60,509 nt of DNA, taken from contig CATZRJ010000004.1 in NCBI GenBank assembly GCA_958423535.1, forward strand, positions 1 to 60,509, read 5' to 3'. The position numbers were made by a program, and so were the translations under genes. The notes under the pieces were generated by a model. The model searched no databases and was not told the origin of the DNA. It worked only from the letters and a program-made list of their open reading frames with translations. The DNA is from an uncultured Collinsella sp. GTDB lineage: Bacteria; Actinomycetota; Coriobacteriia; Coriobacteriales; Coriobacteriaceae. Within the stretch, counting starts at the first letter, position 1. Every line of letters starts with the position of its first letter. This document shows positions 23,272 to 31,280 of the stretch, piece by piece.

Positions 23272-23312
23272 ACCCGGAGGTCGTAGGTTCAAATCCTGCC
23301 CCCGCGACCAAG
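23272..23312 (+). repeat. attR: right 41-bp direct repeat
   Basis: Identical to the 3' part of the tRNA-fMet gene at 16934-16974. No 5' half of a tRNA precedes it, so it is the displaced chromosomal 3' end and not a second tRNA. Confidence 0.92.
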
Positions 23313-23319
23313 AACTTGC

Positions 23320-23348
23320 AGCTCGTCGGCCTAGCCGGCGAGCTTTTT
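23320..23348 (+). terminator. Displaced chromosomal terminator of tRNA-fMet
   Basis: AGCTCGTCGGC-CTAG-CCGGCGAGCT followed by TTTTAT, eight bases beyond attR. Before integration it would have followed the tRNA directly. Confidence 0.8.
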
Positions 23349-23498
23349 ATTCAAGACTTTAGTCTGCTGGCCGCGCAGCGGCCAGCTTTAAACCACCCGC
23401 TACGCGGGTGGAGACAAACGGCTTTACAAAGCCACCCCTCCGACCGATATTGACGATTGTTCAGGCCGTCAAGAATTCGAGTCGAAGGGGTGGTCGCC

Positions 23499-23957
23499 AT
23501 GGCCCAGAAGGCCTACAGCCTTTCCCACACGAAGTGGATGTGCAAGTACCACATCGTGTTCACGCCGAAGTATAGGCGCAAAGTGATCTACAACCAAATC
23601 AGGAGCGACATAGGGGAGATCCTCAGGAAGCTGTGCGAGTACAAGGGGATCGAGATAATCGAGGGGCACCTGATGCCCGACCACGTGCACGTGCTGCTGG
23701 CGATCCCGCCGAAGTACAGCGTCGCGAGCGTCATGGGCTACCTGAAGGGGAAGAGCTCGCTGATGATATTCGACAGGCACGCCAACCTCAAGTACAAGTT
23801 CGGCAACAGGAAGTTCTGGGCGGAGGGCTACTACGTGTCCACCGTCGGCCTGAACGAGGCGACGATCGCCAAGTACATCAGGGGGCAGGAGTCCCACGAC
23901 GTCGCGCTGGACAAGCTGAGCGTGAAGGAGTACGAGGACCCCTTCAAGAGGAGGTGA
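23499..23957 (+). CDS. tnpA: IS200/IS605-family Y1 transposase TnpA
   Basis: 152 residues, the usual size. The HUH motif is HVH at 62-64 in MPDHVHVLLAI; the nucleophile is Tyr126 in ATIAKYIRGQ. HIVFTPKYRRKV near the N-terminus is also family-typical. It moves single-stranded DNA by recognising the end hairpins. Arg is written almost only as AGG (for example in the run ending GEDPFKRR-like), unlike neighbouring chromosomal genes that prefer CGC, so its codon use is foreign. The start follows GAAGGGG. The upstream 23420-23498 stretch may hold the ribosome-sequestering leader known from IS200. Confidence 0.95.
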   Translation: MAQKAYSLSHTKWMCKYHIVFTPKYRRKVIYNQIRSDIGEILRKLCEYKGIEIIEGHLMPDHVHVLLAIPPKYSVASVMGYLKGKSSLMIFDRHANLKYKFGNRKFWAEGYYVSTVGLNEATIAKYIRGQESHDVALDKLSVKEYEDPFKRR

Positions 23958-24070
23958 TCCTGCCGGTTCGACCGGCGCGCCACGCGTCAAGATGCACTAG
24001 GCCTGGACGAAGTCCGGGCCCGCGCCTTTAGACGCGAGCCCGGGGCCCGTGGGTTATACCCTAAGAGCAA
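23958..24070 (+). other. Structured 3' region of the IS element
   Basis: Contains GCCGGT-TCG-ACCGGC (23963-23977), a pairing of GGGCCCGCG with CGCGAGCCC-type sequence (24016-24043) and GGGTTATACCC (24051-24061). Such a row of hairpins upstream of the right end recalls the right-end non-coding RNA of TnpB-bearing relatives, but no TnpB is here. Function not shown. Confidence 0.35.
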
Positions 24071-24145
24071 ACCACCCTTTTTAAGGGTGGTTCTGATTAT
24101 TGCGAATCAATGTTTTCAACCCAGTTCTCAACTTCCCAAACAAAA

Positions 24146-24442
24146 TCTCGATCTGTAACATCTGGGGTCCATTTTGCCGAGTAACTGTTACAGATTTAGA
24201 TCTTTCGTCAAGCTAGATTGGTTTGTCTCGATCTGTAACAGGTAGGGGCCAAAAGTGGGCCTAGATGTTACAAATTGAGATGTTTGGTCGGACCGAATTT
24301 GTTCGTCTCGATTCGTAACATCTAGGGTCGTTTTTTGGTCTGCAGGTGTTACAGATCGAGATTTTCCGACGGAACGCTCCCGTTTGTCTTGATCTGTAAC
24401 AGTAAGACCCGGTTTTTGCTGAGTAACTGTTACAGATCGAGA
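24146..24442. repeat. Array of eight 15-bp motifs in alternating orientation with 25-26 bp spacers
   Basis: The motif TCTCGATCTGTAACA starts at 24146, 24226, 24306 and 24387. Its inverse, TGTTACAGATCGAGA (with small changes), starts at 24186, 24266, 24347 and 24428. The steps are 40, 40, 40, 40, 41, 40 and 41 bases. Spacers are 25 or 26 bases and mostly unalike, though odd-numbered ones share GGG and TTTTG stretches. Pairs form hairpins with 15-20 bp stems; the outer GTTTG...CAAAC extends the last pair to 20 bp. It fills the space between the IS200 copy and the flavin oxidoreductase gene. It is not a CRISPR array, since the orientation alternates and no cas gene is present. Function unknown. 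Confidence 0.85.
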
Positions 24443-24606
24443 CAAACCGACGGCTGGGCTCATCCCATCCGACGCCCCGCCCCGCCCCATCCACCTGCCG
24501 CCACTTGATATTCGCCGATTTTCGTTGCGCTGTTGTGCTCCCATGCCATATCCTCTAGACAACTACGCGGCATCATCGCCGCCGCGCCTACAAGAGAGGA
24601 ATGTTC

Positions 24607-26637
24607 ATGACCGCACCTGCATCCAAGCTGCTCCAGCCCATTACGGTTGGCCCCCTTGAGCTCAAGAACCGCATTATGTTCCCGCCGCTGACCACCGGCT
24701 ACGAGGAGCGCGACGGTTCCATCGGCGAGCGCAGCCTGGCCTTTTACGAGCGCTTGGCCCGTGGCGGCGTGAGCTACATCGTCATCGGCGACGTCGCTCC
24801 CGTCATGACCGCGAGCCCCACGCCCAAGCTGGCAACCGACGCCCAGATCCCCACGTTTAAGGCGCTGGCCGACGCCGTCCACAAGCACGGTGCCAAGGTT
24901 GCGCTGCAGCTGTTTCACCCCGAGTACGACGTGCCCGGTGTCGGCCGCATGGTTATGGGATCCATGGCTGCCGCCAAGGCCGCGCAGGAGGCCAAGGCCG
25001 CCGGCGACGAGGAGACCTTTGCCGCCAAGATGGCCGAGTCCAACGAGATTCGCAAGCAGGCATACGCCAAGCTGCACCACGATATGCAGCACTTTGTGAA
25101 CGAGGCCAGCGTAGAGCAGCTCACCCAGATCAAGGAGGCCATTGCTGCCTCGGCCGCCCGCGCACAGCAGGCCGGCATCGATGCCATCGAGGTCCATGGC
25201 GACCGCCTGGTGGGTTCGCTGTGCTCGGCCATCCTCAACCGGCGCACCGACGAGTACGGTGGCTCGTTCGAGAACCGCGTTCGCTACGCGCTCGAGGTCG
25301 TCGCCGCCATTAAGGAAGCCGCGCCGCAGCTGATGGTGGAGTACAAGCTCCCCGTGATCATGGAGAACCCCGACGGCACGCCGCGCGGCAAGGGCGGCCT
25401 GCAGCCCGACGAGGCCTGCGAGTTCGCCAAGCTGCTCGAGGGCGCCGGCATCGACATGATCCAGGTCGCGCAGGCAAACCATACCGGCAACATGGGCGAC
25501 ACCATTCCGCCCATGGGCGCCATGCCCTACAACTGGACGCTGCCGGTGGCTGAGCGCGTCAAAGCCCTGGTTTCCGTGCCGGTGGCCACCGTCGGCCGTG
25601 TTGTCTCGGTCGAGGCCGGCGAAAAGATTCTGGAAGACGGCGCGGCCGACATCATCGCCTATGGCCGCTCGCTCATGTGCGACCCCGACATTGCGCTGAA
25701 GGCTGCCACGGGTGAGCCCATCCGCGAGTGCCTCAACTGCAACAAGGGCTGCGTCGACGCGATTCAAAACCGCAAGTACATCTCGTGCGTGCTCAATGCC
25801 GAGAACGGCGACGAGGCGACCATCGCCATTAAGCCGGGCGAGGGCGACAAGAAGATCGCCGTGGTGGGCGGCGGCATCGCCGGCCTGGAGGCCGCGCGCG
25901 TGGCGGCCAAGCGCGGCTACGATGTGACCGTCTACGAGGCGAGCGATCACTTGGGCGGCCAGATTGTGCTGGCGGCCGCGCCTCCGCGCAAGGACGAGAT
26001 CATGCGCTCCGTCGAGTATTACGAGAAGATTCTGCCCGGCCTGGGCGTGAAGGTTGAGCTCAACCATGCCGCTACCGCTGAGGACCTCAACGCCGCCGAC
26101 GCCGCGATTGTGGCCGTGGGCGCGCACGACGTGGTCATCCCCGTTCCGGGTGCCGACTCGGACAAGGTCGTCTCGAGCTGGGACGTGCTGGCCGGCAAGG
26201 TGGAGCTTACGGGCCGCGTCGCCGTCATTGGCGGTGGCCTGGTGGGCACCGAGACTGCCGAGTACCTGCTGCAGCACGGCTGCGAGGTTGCGATTGTGGA
26301 GATGCTCGACAAGATTGCCGCGGGCGAGTCCGAGACCATTCTGCCGCTGATCATGGGCGACTTTGCCGAGCACAACGTGGAGCAGCACGTGAAGACCCGC
26401 CTGACCGCCATTACCGACGAGGGCGTGGAGGCCATTCGCACCACTGAGGACGGCGCCGAGGAGCCGGTGAAAATCGCCTGCGATTACGTGGTGATGGCCG
26501 TGGGCTCCAAGGCCAACGCGTTTGACCTGGACGGCGTGACGGTGCCCGTGACCTGCGTGGGCGACTGCTCGGGCGAGCGCACCGCCGACATCGCGAGTGC
26601 CATCCGCACGGCATATCACGCGGCCAACGAGCTGTAG
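24607..26637 (+). CDS. NADH:flavin oxidoreductase / 2-enoate reductase family (OYE barrel plus FAD domain)
   Basis: 676 residues. The FMN-binding TIM barrel (about 1-350) begins LLQPITVGPLELKNRIMFPP. A [4Fe-4S] site follows at Cys375, Cys378, Cys382 and a Cys near 394 (CLNCNKGC...SCVLN). The FAD motif KIAVVGGGIAGLEAA (416-430) and a second nucleotide motif VAVIGGGLVGTETA (about 540) complete the 2,4-dienoyl-CoA reductase-like layout. Relatives reduce enoates, cinnamates, trimethylamine or bile-acid intermediates (BaiCD/BaiH); the substrate cannot be read here. The start at 24607 follows AGAGAGGA by six bases; ATG 24601 abuts it. Single gene with its own terminator, downstream of the repeat array. 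Confidence 0.88.
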   Translation: MTAPASKLLQPITVGPLELKNRIMFPPLTTGYEERDGSIGERSLAFYERLARGGVSYIVIGDVAPVMTASPTPKLATDAQIPTFKALADAVHKHGAKVALQLFHPEYDVPGVGRMVMGSMAAAKAAQEAKAAGDEETFAAKMAESNEIRKQAYAKLHHDMQHFVNEASVEQLTQIKEAIAASAARAQQAGIDAIEVHGDRLVGSLCSAILNRRTDEYGGSFENRVRYALEVVAAIKEAAPQLMVEYKLPVIMENPDGTPRGKGGLQPDEACEFAKLLEGAGIDMIQVAQANHTGNMGDTIPPMGAMPYNWTLPVAERVKALVSVPVATVGRVVSVEAGEKILEDGAADIIAYGRSLMCDPDIALKAATGEPIRECLNCNKGCVDAIQNRKYISCVLNAENGDEATIAIKPGEGDKKIAVVGGGIAGLEAARVAAKRGYDVTVYEASDHLGGQIVLAAAPPRKDEIMRSVEYYEKILPGLGVKVELNHAATAEDLNAADAAIVAVGAHDVVIPVPGADSDKVVSSWDVLAGKVELTGRVAVIGGGLVGTETAEYLLQHGCEVAIVEMLDKIAAGESETILPLIMGDFAEHNVEQHVKTRLTAITDEGVEAIRTTEDGAEEPVKIACDYVVMAVGSKANAFDLDGVTVPVTCVGDCSGERTADIASAIRTAYHAANEL

Positions 26638-27085
26638 CTAACATCGCGGCGGGGCGGGGCGGTAGCACGGATTCGCCTCGCCCGGCTGCGTCCCATCGGG
26701 TGTCAACCGGGGCGGGGTCTGCAAGCACAGCAGGTCCCGCCCTTTTTGTTTTGCTCCGGTGGATGGCAATGCGCGCTAATCATGAGGAGTGAGGACGTCT
26801 GCTGCCTTGCAGGCCGCTCAGAATTGTTGAGGGAGGGGTTAATAATTGCGCAAACCATACCAGCCAAACAAAAAGATACCAATCTGGTTGGTAAAATACC
26901 GTCAATAAGCCGCGAGCCAACTAGCTGCGTAAATAAAACCTAAAGAACTGTTGCAAGGTAATGGCAAATGCCCAGATGCCACCGTTGCGATTTTCAATTA
27001 ACTGCTACGCGTAAACAGCAAAATGCTACTATCTAACAAGCACGTAAGAAAGCAGATTAACGGTTAAGGCTAAGAAGTGGCAGGT
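26638..27085. other. Gap between the flavin oxidoreductase and the HTH gene
   Basis: Holds the terminator at 26709-26750. The rest is AT-richer than the surroundings, with a TACCAATCTGGTTGGTA near-palindrome (26875-26895) that could be an operator. No gene that I can support. Confidence 0.4.
26709..26750 (+). terminator. Terminator of the flavin oxidoreductase gene
   Basis: GGGCGGGGTCTGC pairs imperfectly with GCAGGTCCCGCCC around AAGCACA, followed by TTTTTGTTTT. Confidence 0.8.
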
Positions 27086-27481
27086 ATGTCGGAAGCAACA
27101 AGGACTCGCACGCATGCGCCCGAGGTTAGGCAGCGCGCCGTCGAGATCCTCCAAGAGGGGGTCGGTCACCGCGCCCTCGCCGCAAAGCTTGGCATTCCCC
27201 AGGCCACGGCTCGTCAGTGGGCCCGCGCATATGACGTGGGCGGTGCCGATGCCGTGCTCAACGCGGGCGCTCGTCATCACACCTATTCGTACGAAGTAAA
27301 GCTCGCCGTGGTTAAGGACCGTCTGGAAAACGGCCTGACGGTTCGCGAGACCATGATCAAGTATGGGATTCCCAGCGAGTCTTCAGTCAAGGCTTGGTGC
27401 CGCCAGTATCGCGAGAGCGGCGAGTCCGCGCTGGTCGATAAGCCGCGCGGTCGCAAGCCGCGCGTTAAAAAGGCGGAATAG
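27086..27481 (+). CDS. Orphan IS3 OrfA-like helix-turn-helix protein
   Basis: 131 residues with two helix-turn-helix units: RQRAVEILQEGVGHRALAAK with LGIPQATARQWARAY, then VKLAVVKDRLENGLTVRETM with YGIPSESSVKAWCRQY. The tail is basic (RGRKPRVKKAE). This is the plan of IS3-family OrfA, which binds the ends of the insertion sequence, but no OrfB with a DDE domain follows and no inverted ends are visible. It could be an IS remnant or a gene kept as a regulator. The start is uncertain between ATG 27086 and GTG 27077. It ends just before a good terminator. Confidence 0.65.
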   Translation: MSEATRTRTHAPEVRQRAVEILQEGVGHRALAAKLGIPQATARQWARAYDVGGADAVLNAGARHHTYSYEVKLAVVKDRLENGLTVRETMIKYGIPSESSVKAWCRQYRESGESALVDKPRGRKPRVKKAE

Positions 27482-27493
27482 CGAACGGGATGG

Positions 27494-27517
27494 TGCGCCC
27501 ACAGGGGCGCATTTTTC
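27494..27517 (+). terminator. Terminator after the HTH gene
   Basis: TGCGCCC-ACAG-GGGCGCA followed by TTTTTCTT. Confidence 0.85.
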
Positions 27518-27767
27518 TTGCCGCGCCAACTTTTCGGACTGCCGCGAGCCTATCGGGACATCTTCCAACGTGGCCAATAAACCGCGCACAGTGGCCCGCG
27601 CGCCTGCCGCTGCGGTAAGGGAGCGTCACCCCTCTACTCCAATGCGGACAGACTCCTTACCCCGTACGCCTAAAACTCCCCAGTTGACCGAAAACCTGCC
27701 GCCGCCACTCCTCAATTGAGCTATAACGTTAAACAATTGCAGCGTTTTTGCATGGGGGAGTGATGGT

Positions 27768-30650
27768 ATGACGCTACTGTATTTCCTTACCCTGTTTCCG
27801 CTGGTACCGGCGCTGGGCATGCTGCTCGCGCGCGGTGACCGCGCCCGCGATGCGGTGGGGCTCATAGGTTCCGGCATTATTATGGCGGTGACAGTTGTAG
27901 TCGCCGTCATGTTTTTTGGCACGGGTCCGCAGAGCTTTGAGGTTGCCCCCGGCACCTCGCATGTGCTCTCGATCATCAGCTCCGTCATCGATGTCATCCT
28001 GTGCGCCGTCATCCTGTACAACGCGTACAAATATAGGAACGTGCTTACCACAGTGCTCGGCATAGTCCAGCTGGTGGGGTCGCTCGCCTTTGCGACCATG
28101 ACGCTGCCCGCGGCCGAAGCCGTCACCGCAACGCCGCTCTACCTAGACTACATGAGCGTAATCATGGTGCTCGCCGTCGGCATTGTCGGCAGCCTTATCT
28201 GCGTGTATGCCCTGGGCTACATGAAGGACTTCCAGGCCCACGACGAGCACGAGGCCGCGCTGCGCGGGCAGACCGCGCCCGACCGTCGCCCGCAGTTCCT
28301 GGCGCTCATGTTCCTGTTCCTCTCGGCCATGTTCGTCATCGTGACGAGCGACAACCTTGAGTGGCTGTTCTGCGGCTGGGAGATCACCACCGTGTGCTCG
28401 TTCCTTATGATTGGCTACACGCGCACGCCCGAGGCCATCAAAAACGCCTTTACCCAGATTATCCTCAACATGCTGGGCGGCATCGCGTTTTTGGCCGGAC
28501 TCATGTACCTGCACGTTAACGGCATGCCGCTGACCATCTCGGGCATGATCGAGCTTTCCGGCGCCGGAACCGCGCAATCCGCGCTGCTGGTGATGCCGGT
28601 CATCCTGCTGTCGCTCGCCGCGCTCACCAAGGCCGCACAGATGCCGTTCCACACTTGGCTGCTCGGTGCCATGGTTGCCCCTACGCCCACGAGCGCCCTG
28701 CTGCATTCGTCCACCATGGTCAAAGCCGGCGTGTTCCTAATGGTCAAGCTGAGCCCGCTCTATGCCATCTATCCCGTGACCGGCTTTATGGTCACGAGTG
28801 TGGGTGCCATCACGTTTTTGCTCGCTGCCCTCATGGCCATCTCGCAGAGCAACGCCAAACGCGTGCTCGCGTACTCCACCATTTCCAACTTGGGCCTCAT
28901 CAGTGCCTGCTTGGGTGTCGGCGCGCCCGAGGCCGTGTGGGCCGCCATCTTCCTGATCCTGTTCCACACGGTGGCCAAATCGCTGCTGTTCCTGTGCGTG
29001 GGCACCGCCGAGCATCATATCGGCAGCCGCAATATCGAGGACATGGACGGTATGTTCAGCCGCATGCCGCACCTGACGCGCCTGATGATGCTGGGCATCA
29101 TGGGCATGTTTGTGGCGCCGTTTGGCATGCTCGTGTCCAAGTGGGGCGCCCTGGTGGCGTTTGCCCAGACCGGCAACGTGCTCATGATCATGGTGCTTGC
29201 CTTTGGCTCGGCCGCGACGTTTTACTTCTGGGGCAAGTGGCTTGCCAAGCTTTCGGGCGTCGATCCCACGGCTCAAAACGTTGAGGTCAATGTCCATAAG
29301 ACCGAATGGATGGCGCTCAACACCATCGCCGCGCTACTGATTCTGTGCTGCGTGGCGTTCCCGGTTATCTCGAGCGGCCTGGTGTCGCCTTACTTGGCCA
29401 TGGTGTTTGGCCGCGTGCCGTACGTTATTGGCAAGGACGCCATGTATCTGATGGTGGTTATCGTGGCTTTTATCGCCGTGGTGCTGCTGACTTCATTCCG
29501 CGTGAGCAACAAGCCGCACGTAAACGTATATCTTTCGGGTGTGGGAACCGACAATTACCGCCATTTCCGCGGCTCGATGGGACACGAGGTGAAGGCCGAA
29601 AAGCGCAATTGGTACTCGGAGGACGCCCTTGGCGAGAAGCGTATTGGCCCCGCGGGTAGCGTCGTGTGCTGCAGCATTATCTTGTTTGCGCTGCTGTGTT
29701 GCGCGTGGATTGGGCCCGAGCGGCTTGCCATGAGCGCGCCCTCGGTGCTGCGCGGCAAGTATTTTGAAGGTTCGGGCGTCTTGGGCATTTTTATTGGTAC
29801 CGTGGCGTTTGCCTTGCTGGCGCCGCTTGTGGGCGGTTTGATTGACGGCCTTGACCGCAAGCTGTCCGCTCGCATGCAGGGTCGCGTGGGGCCGCGTCTG
29901 CTGCAGCCCTTCTACGACGTTGCCAAGCTGCTGCGCAAAGCCCCTGCCAGCGTAAACACCATGGACGATACCTACATGGCGTGCGCGCTCATCTTTACCG
30001 TCGTGGGCGGCGGCATCTTTGTGTCGGGCTCCAACACGCTGCTGTGCGCCTTTATGGTGACGCTCGCCGCGATCTTTGTGGTGCTGGCGTCCGCCTCGAC
30101 GCAAAGCCCGTTTGCCCAGGTCGGCGCCGATCGTGAGTTGCTGCAGGTTATGAGTTACGAGCCCGCCGTTCTGCTGATGAGCGTGGGCTTGTACCTTGCC
30201 ACCGATAGCTTCGATTCCATCGCCGTGACGGGGCAGTCGGCCCCCATCATCGTGTACAGCGCGCCCATTTTCCTCGCGCTGCTCGCGGTGCTCACCATCA
30301 AGCTGCGCAAGTCGCCGTTTGACCTTTCGTACTCACATCACGCGCATCAGGAGATCGTCCAGGGCGTCGCCACCGAGATGAGCGGCGGCACGCTGGCCAA
30401 GATGACCCTTATGCACTGGTGCGAGACCGTGCTGTTTTTGATGTGGGTGGGCATGTTCTTTGTCTGGGACAACCCGGTGAGCTGGGTCGTAGCCCTGGTC
30501 GTGATGGCTGCGACGTACTTTGTCGAGGTGCTGATCGACAACACCTTCGCGCGCAGCACCTGGCGCAGCTGCTTTAAGCTCGGCTGGGGCGTGGCGCTGG
30601 TGTTTGGCCTGCTCAACCTTATGCCCATCCTCGTCGACGTGTTTATTTAG
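27768..30650 (+). CDS. echAB: Fused EchA-EchB membrane subunit of an energy-converting [NiFe] hydrogenase
   Basis: 960 residues. Residues 1 to about 640 are a NuoL/EchA-type proton-translocating subunit with more than a dozen hydrophobic helices, WLFCGWEITTVCSFLMIGYT, TKAAQMPFHTWLLGAMVAPT and MVKAGVFLMVKLSP. From about 660 to 960 it is a NuoH/EchB-type subunit with DRKLSARMQGRVGPRLLQPF and SPFAQVGADRELLQVMSYEP. Ech complexes normally have two proteins here, so this is a fusion; the join carries a loop around KAEKRNWYSEDALGEKRIGP. It starts the Ech operon, with GGGGGAG seven bases before the ATG. It couples electron transfer from ferredoxin to protons with ion movement across the membrane. Confidence 0.92.
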   Translation: MTLLYFLTLFPLVPALGMLLARGDRARDAVGLIGSGIIMAVTVVVAVMFFGTGPQSFEVAPGTSHVLSIISSVIDVILCAVILYNAYKYRNVLTTVLGIVQLVGSLAFATMTLPAAEAVTATPLYLDYMSVIMVLAVGIVGSLICVYALGYMKDFQAHDEHEAALRGQTAPDRRPQFLALMFLFLSAMFVIVTSDNLEWLFCGWEITTVCSFLMIGYTRTPEAIKNAFTQIILNMLGGIAFLAGLMYLHVNGMPLTISGMIELSGAGTAQSALLVMPVILLSLAALTKAAQMPFHTWLLGAMVAPTPTSALLHSSTMVKAGVFLMVKLSPLYAIYPVTGFMVTSVGAITFLLAALMAISQSNAKRVLAYSTISNLGLISACLGVGAPEAVWAAIFLILFHTVAKSLLFLCVGTAEHHIGSRNIEDMDGMFSRMPHLTRLMMLGIMGMFVAPFGMLVSKWGALVAFAQTGNVLMIMVLAFGSAATFYFWGKWLAKLSGVDPTAQNVEVNVHKTEWMALNTIAALLILCCVAFPVISSGLVSPYLAMVFGRVPYVIGKDAMYLMVVIVAFIAVVLLTSFRVSNKPHVNVYLSGVGTDNYRHFRGSMGHEVKAEKRNWYSEDALGEKRIGPAGSVVCCSIILFALLCCAWIGPERLAMSAPSVLRGKYFEGSGVLGIFIGTVAFALLAPLVGGLIDGLDRKLSARMQGRVGPRLLQPFYDVAKLLRKAPASVNTMDDTYMACALIFTVVGGGIFVSGSNTLLCAFMVTLAAIFVVLASASTQSPFAQVGADRELLQVMSYEPAVLLMSVGLYLATDSFDSIAVTGQSAPIIVYSAPIFLALLAVLTIKLRKSPFDLSYSHHAHQEIVQGVATEMSGGTLAKMTLMHWCETVLFLMWVGMFFVWDNPVSWVVALVVMAATYFVEVLIDNTFARSTWRSCFKLGWGVALVFGLLNLMPILVDVFI

Positions 30651-30662
30651 GAGGCGGCATCC

Positions 30663-31280
30663 ATGGATCATAAAATGTCGCGCTCGCCGTGGGTTATTCA
30701 TTACGACGGCTCGAGCTGCAACGGATGCGATATCGAGGTGTTGGCCTCGCTCACGCCGCTGTTCGATGCGGAGCGCTTTGGCGTGGTCAACACCGGCAAC
30801 CCCAAGCATGCGGATATCTTTTTGGTAACGGGGTCGGTCAACGCTCAGAACCTGCCCGTCGTGCGCCAGATCTACAACCAGATGCTCGAGCCCAAGTGCG
30901 TGGTGGCCTGCGGTATCTGCGCGTGTTCGGGCGGTGTGTTCCGCGATGCCTATAACGTGATCGGCGGCGTGGACCGCGCGATTCCCGTGGACGTGTACGC
31001 GCCCGGGTGCGCCATTCGCCCCGAGACCGTGATCGATGCCATCGTGGAGGCGTGCGGCATTCTGGACCAGAAGGAGGCCGTGATGCGCGCCGGCGGCGAT
31101 CCGCTCACCGTGGGCGGCGCCGCTACCTGGGACGGTGGCGTTGAGCTGGGCGAGGACGGGTTTGTGGCAGCGGGGGCCGGGGCTGATGACGCCGGCGATA
31201 CGCCCGCTAGGGCGCCCGCCGCGCCCGTCGCTGGCGACGCACCTGCTGGGACGCCCGTCGCTGCAAAGGAGGCCGAGTAA
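30663..31280 (+). CDS. echC: EchC: hydrogenase small subunit (NuoB-like)
   Basis: 205 residues. The proximal [4Fe-4S] ligands are Cys19 and Cys22 in SSCNGCDIE, a Cys in VACGICACSGG and one in YAPGCAIRPE, the NuoB/EchC pattern. It transfers electrons from EchF to the catalytic EchE. The last 60 or so residues are a Gly/Ala/Asp/Pro-rich tail (GVELGEDGFVAAGAGADDAG onwards) that the family does not need. GGAGG lies six bases before the ATG, and the stop overlaps the echD start (TAATG). Confidence 0.93.
   Translation: MDHKMSRSPWVIHYDGSSCNGCDIEVLASLTPLFDAERFGVVNTGNPKHADIFLVTGSVNAQNLPVVRQIYNQMLEPKCVVACGICACSGGVFRDAYNVIGGVDRAIPVDVYAPGCAIRPETVIDAIVEACGILDQKEAVMRAGGDPLTVGGAATWDGGVELGEDGFVAAGAGADDAGDTPARAPAAPVAGDAPAGTPVAAKEAE

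Larger units (their letters stand above)
16934..23312. mobile_element. Integrated element in tRNA-fMet (about 6.3 kb), mobilisable type
   Basis: The boundaries are the 41-bp direct repeats. Contents in order: excisionase-like HTH gene, replication-like gene, a large inverted repeat, MobC, an unknown gene, an anchored His-repeat protein (minus), an XRE regulator, and a tyrosine integrase (minus) next to the right end. GC content and spacing differ from the chromosome. There is no relaxase, coupling protein or capsid gene, so it is probably a decayed integrative mobilisable element or a satellite that needs a helper. Confidence 0.85.
23385..24096 (+). mobile_element. IS200-type insertion sequence (tnpA only)
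   Basis: The left end is marked by a hairpin CCACCCGC-TAC-GCGGGTGG (23394-23412) and the right end by CCACCC-TTTTTAA-GGGTGG (24071-24090), both preceded by AAA. This is the subterminal-hairpin layout of IS200/IS605 elements, which lack inverted-repeat ends. The exact borders cannot be fixed without an empty site. There is no tnpB. The insertion lies just outside attR. Confidence 0.8.

Noticed and set aside
23272..23312. Second tRNA-Met gene
   Set aside because: Only the 3' half is present; it is the attR copy left by integration.
24146..24442. CRISPR array
   Set aside because: The spacing is regular, but the repeat is only 15 bp, alternates in orientation, and no cas gene is nearby.
24188..24562. 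Minus-strand open frame of 124 codons with repeated SVT-type peptides
   Set aside because: It reads through the repeat array; the peptide repeats follow from the DNA repeats and there is no ribosome-binding site or family similarity.
24460..26619. 719-codon open frame opposite the flavin oxidoreductase gene
   Set aside because: A shadow of a GC-rich gene; the plus-strand protein has clear FMN, FeS and FAD motifs and the opposite frame has none.
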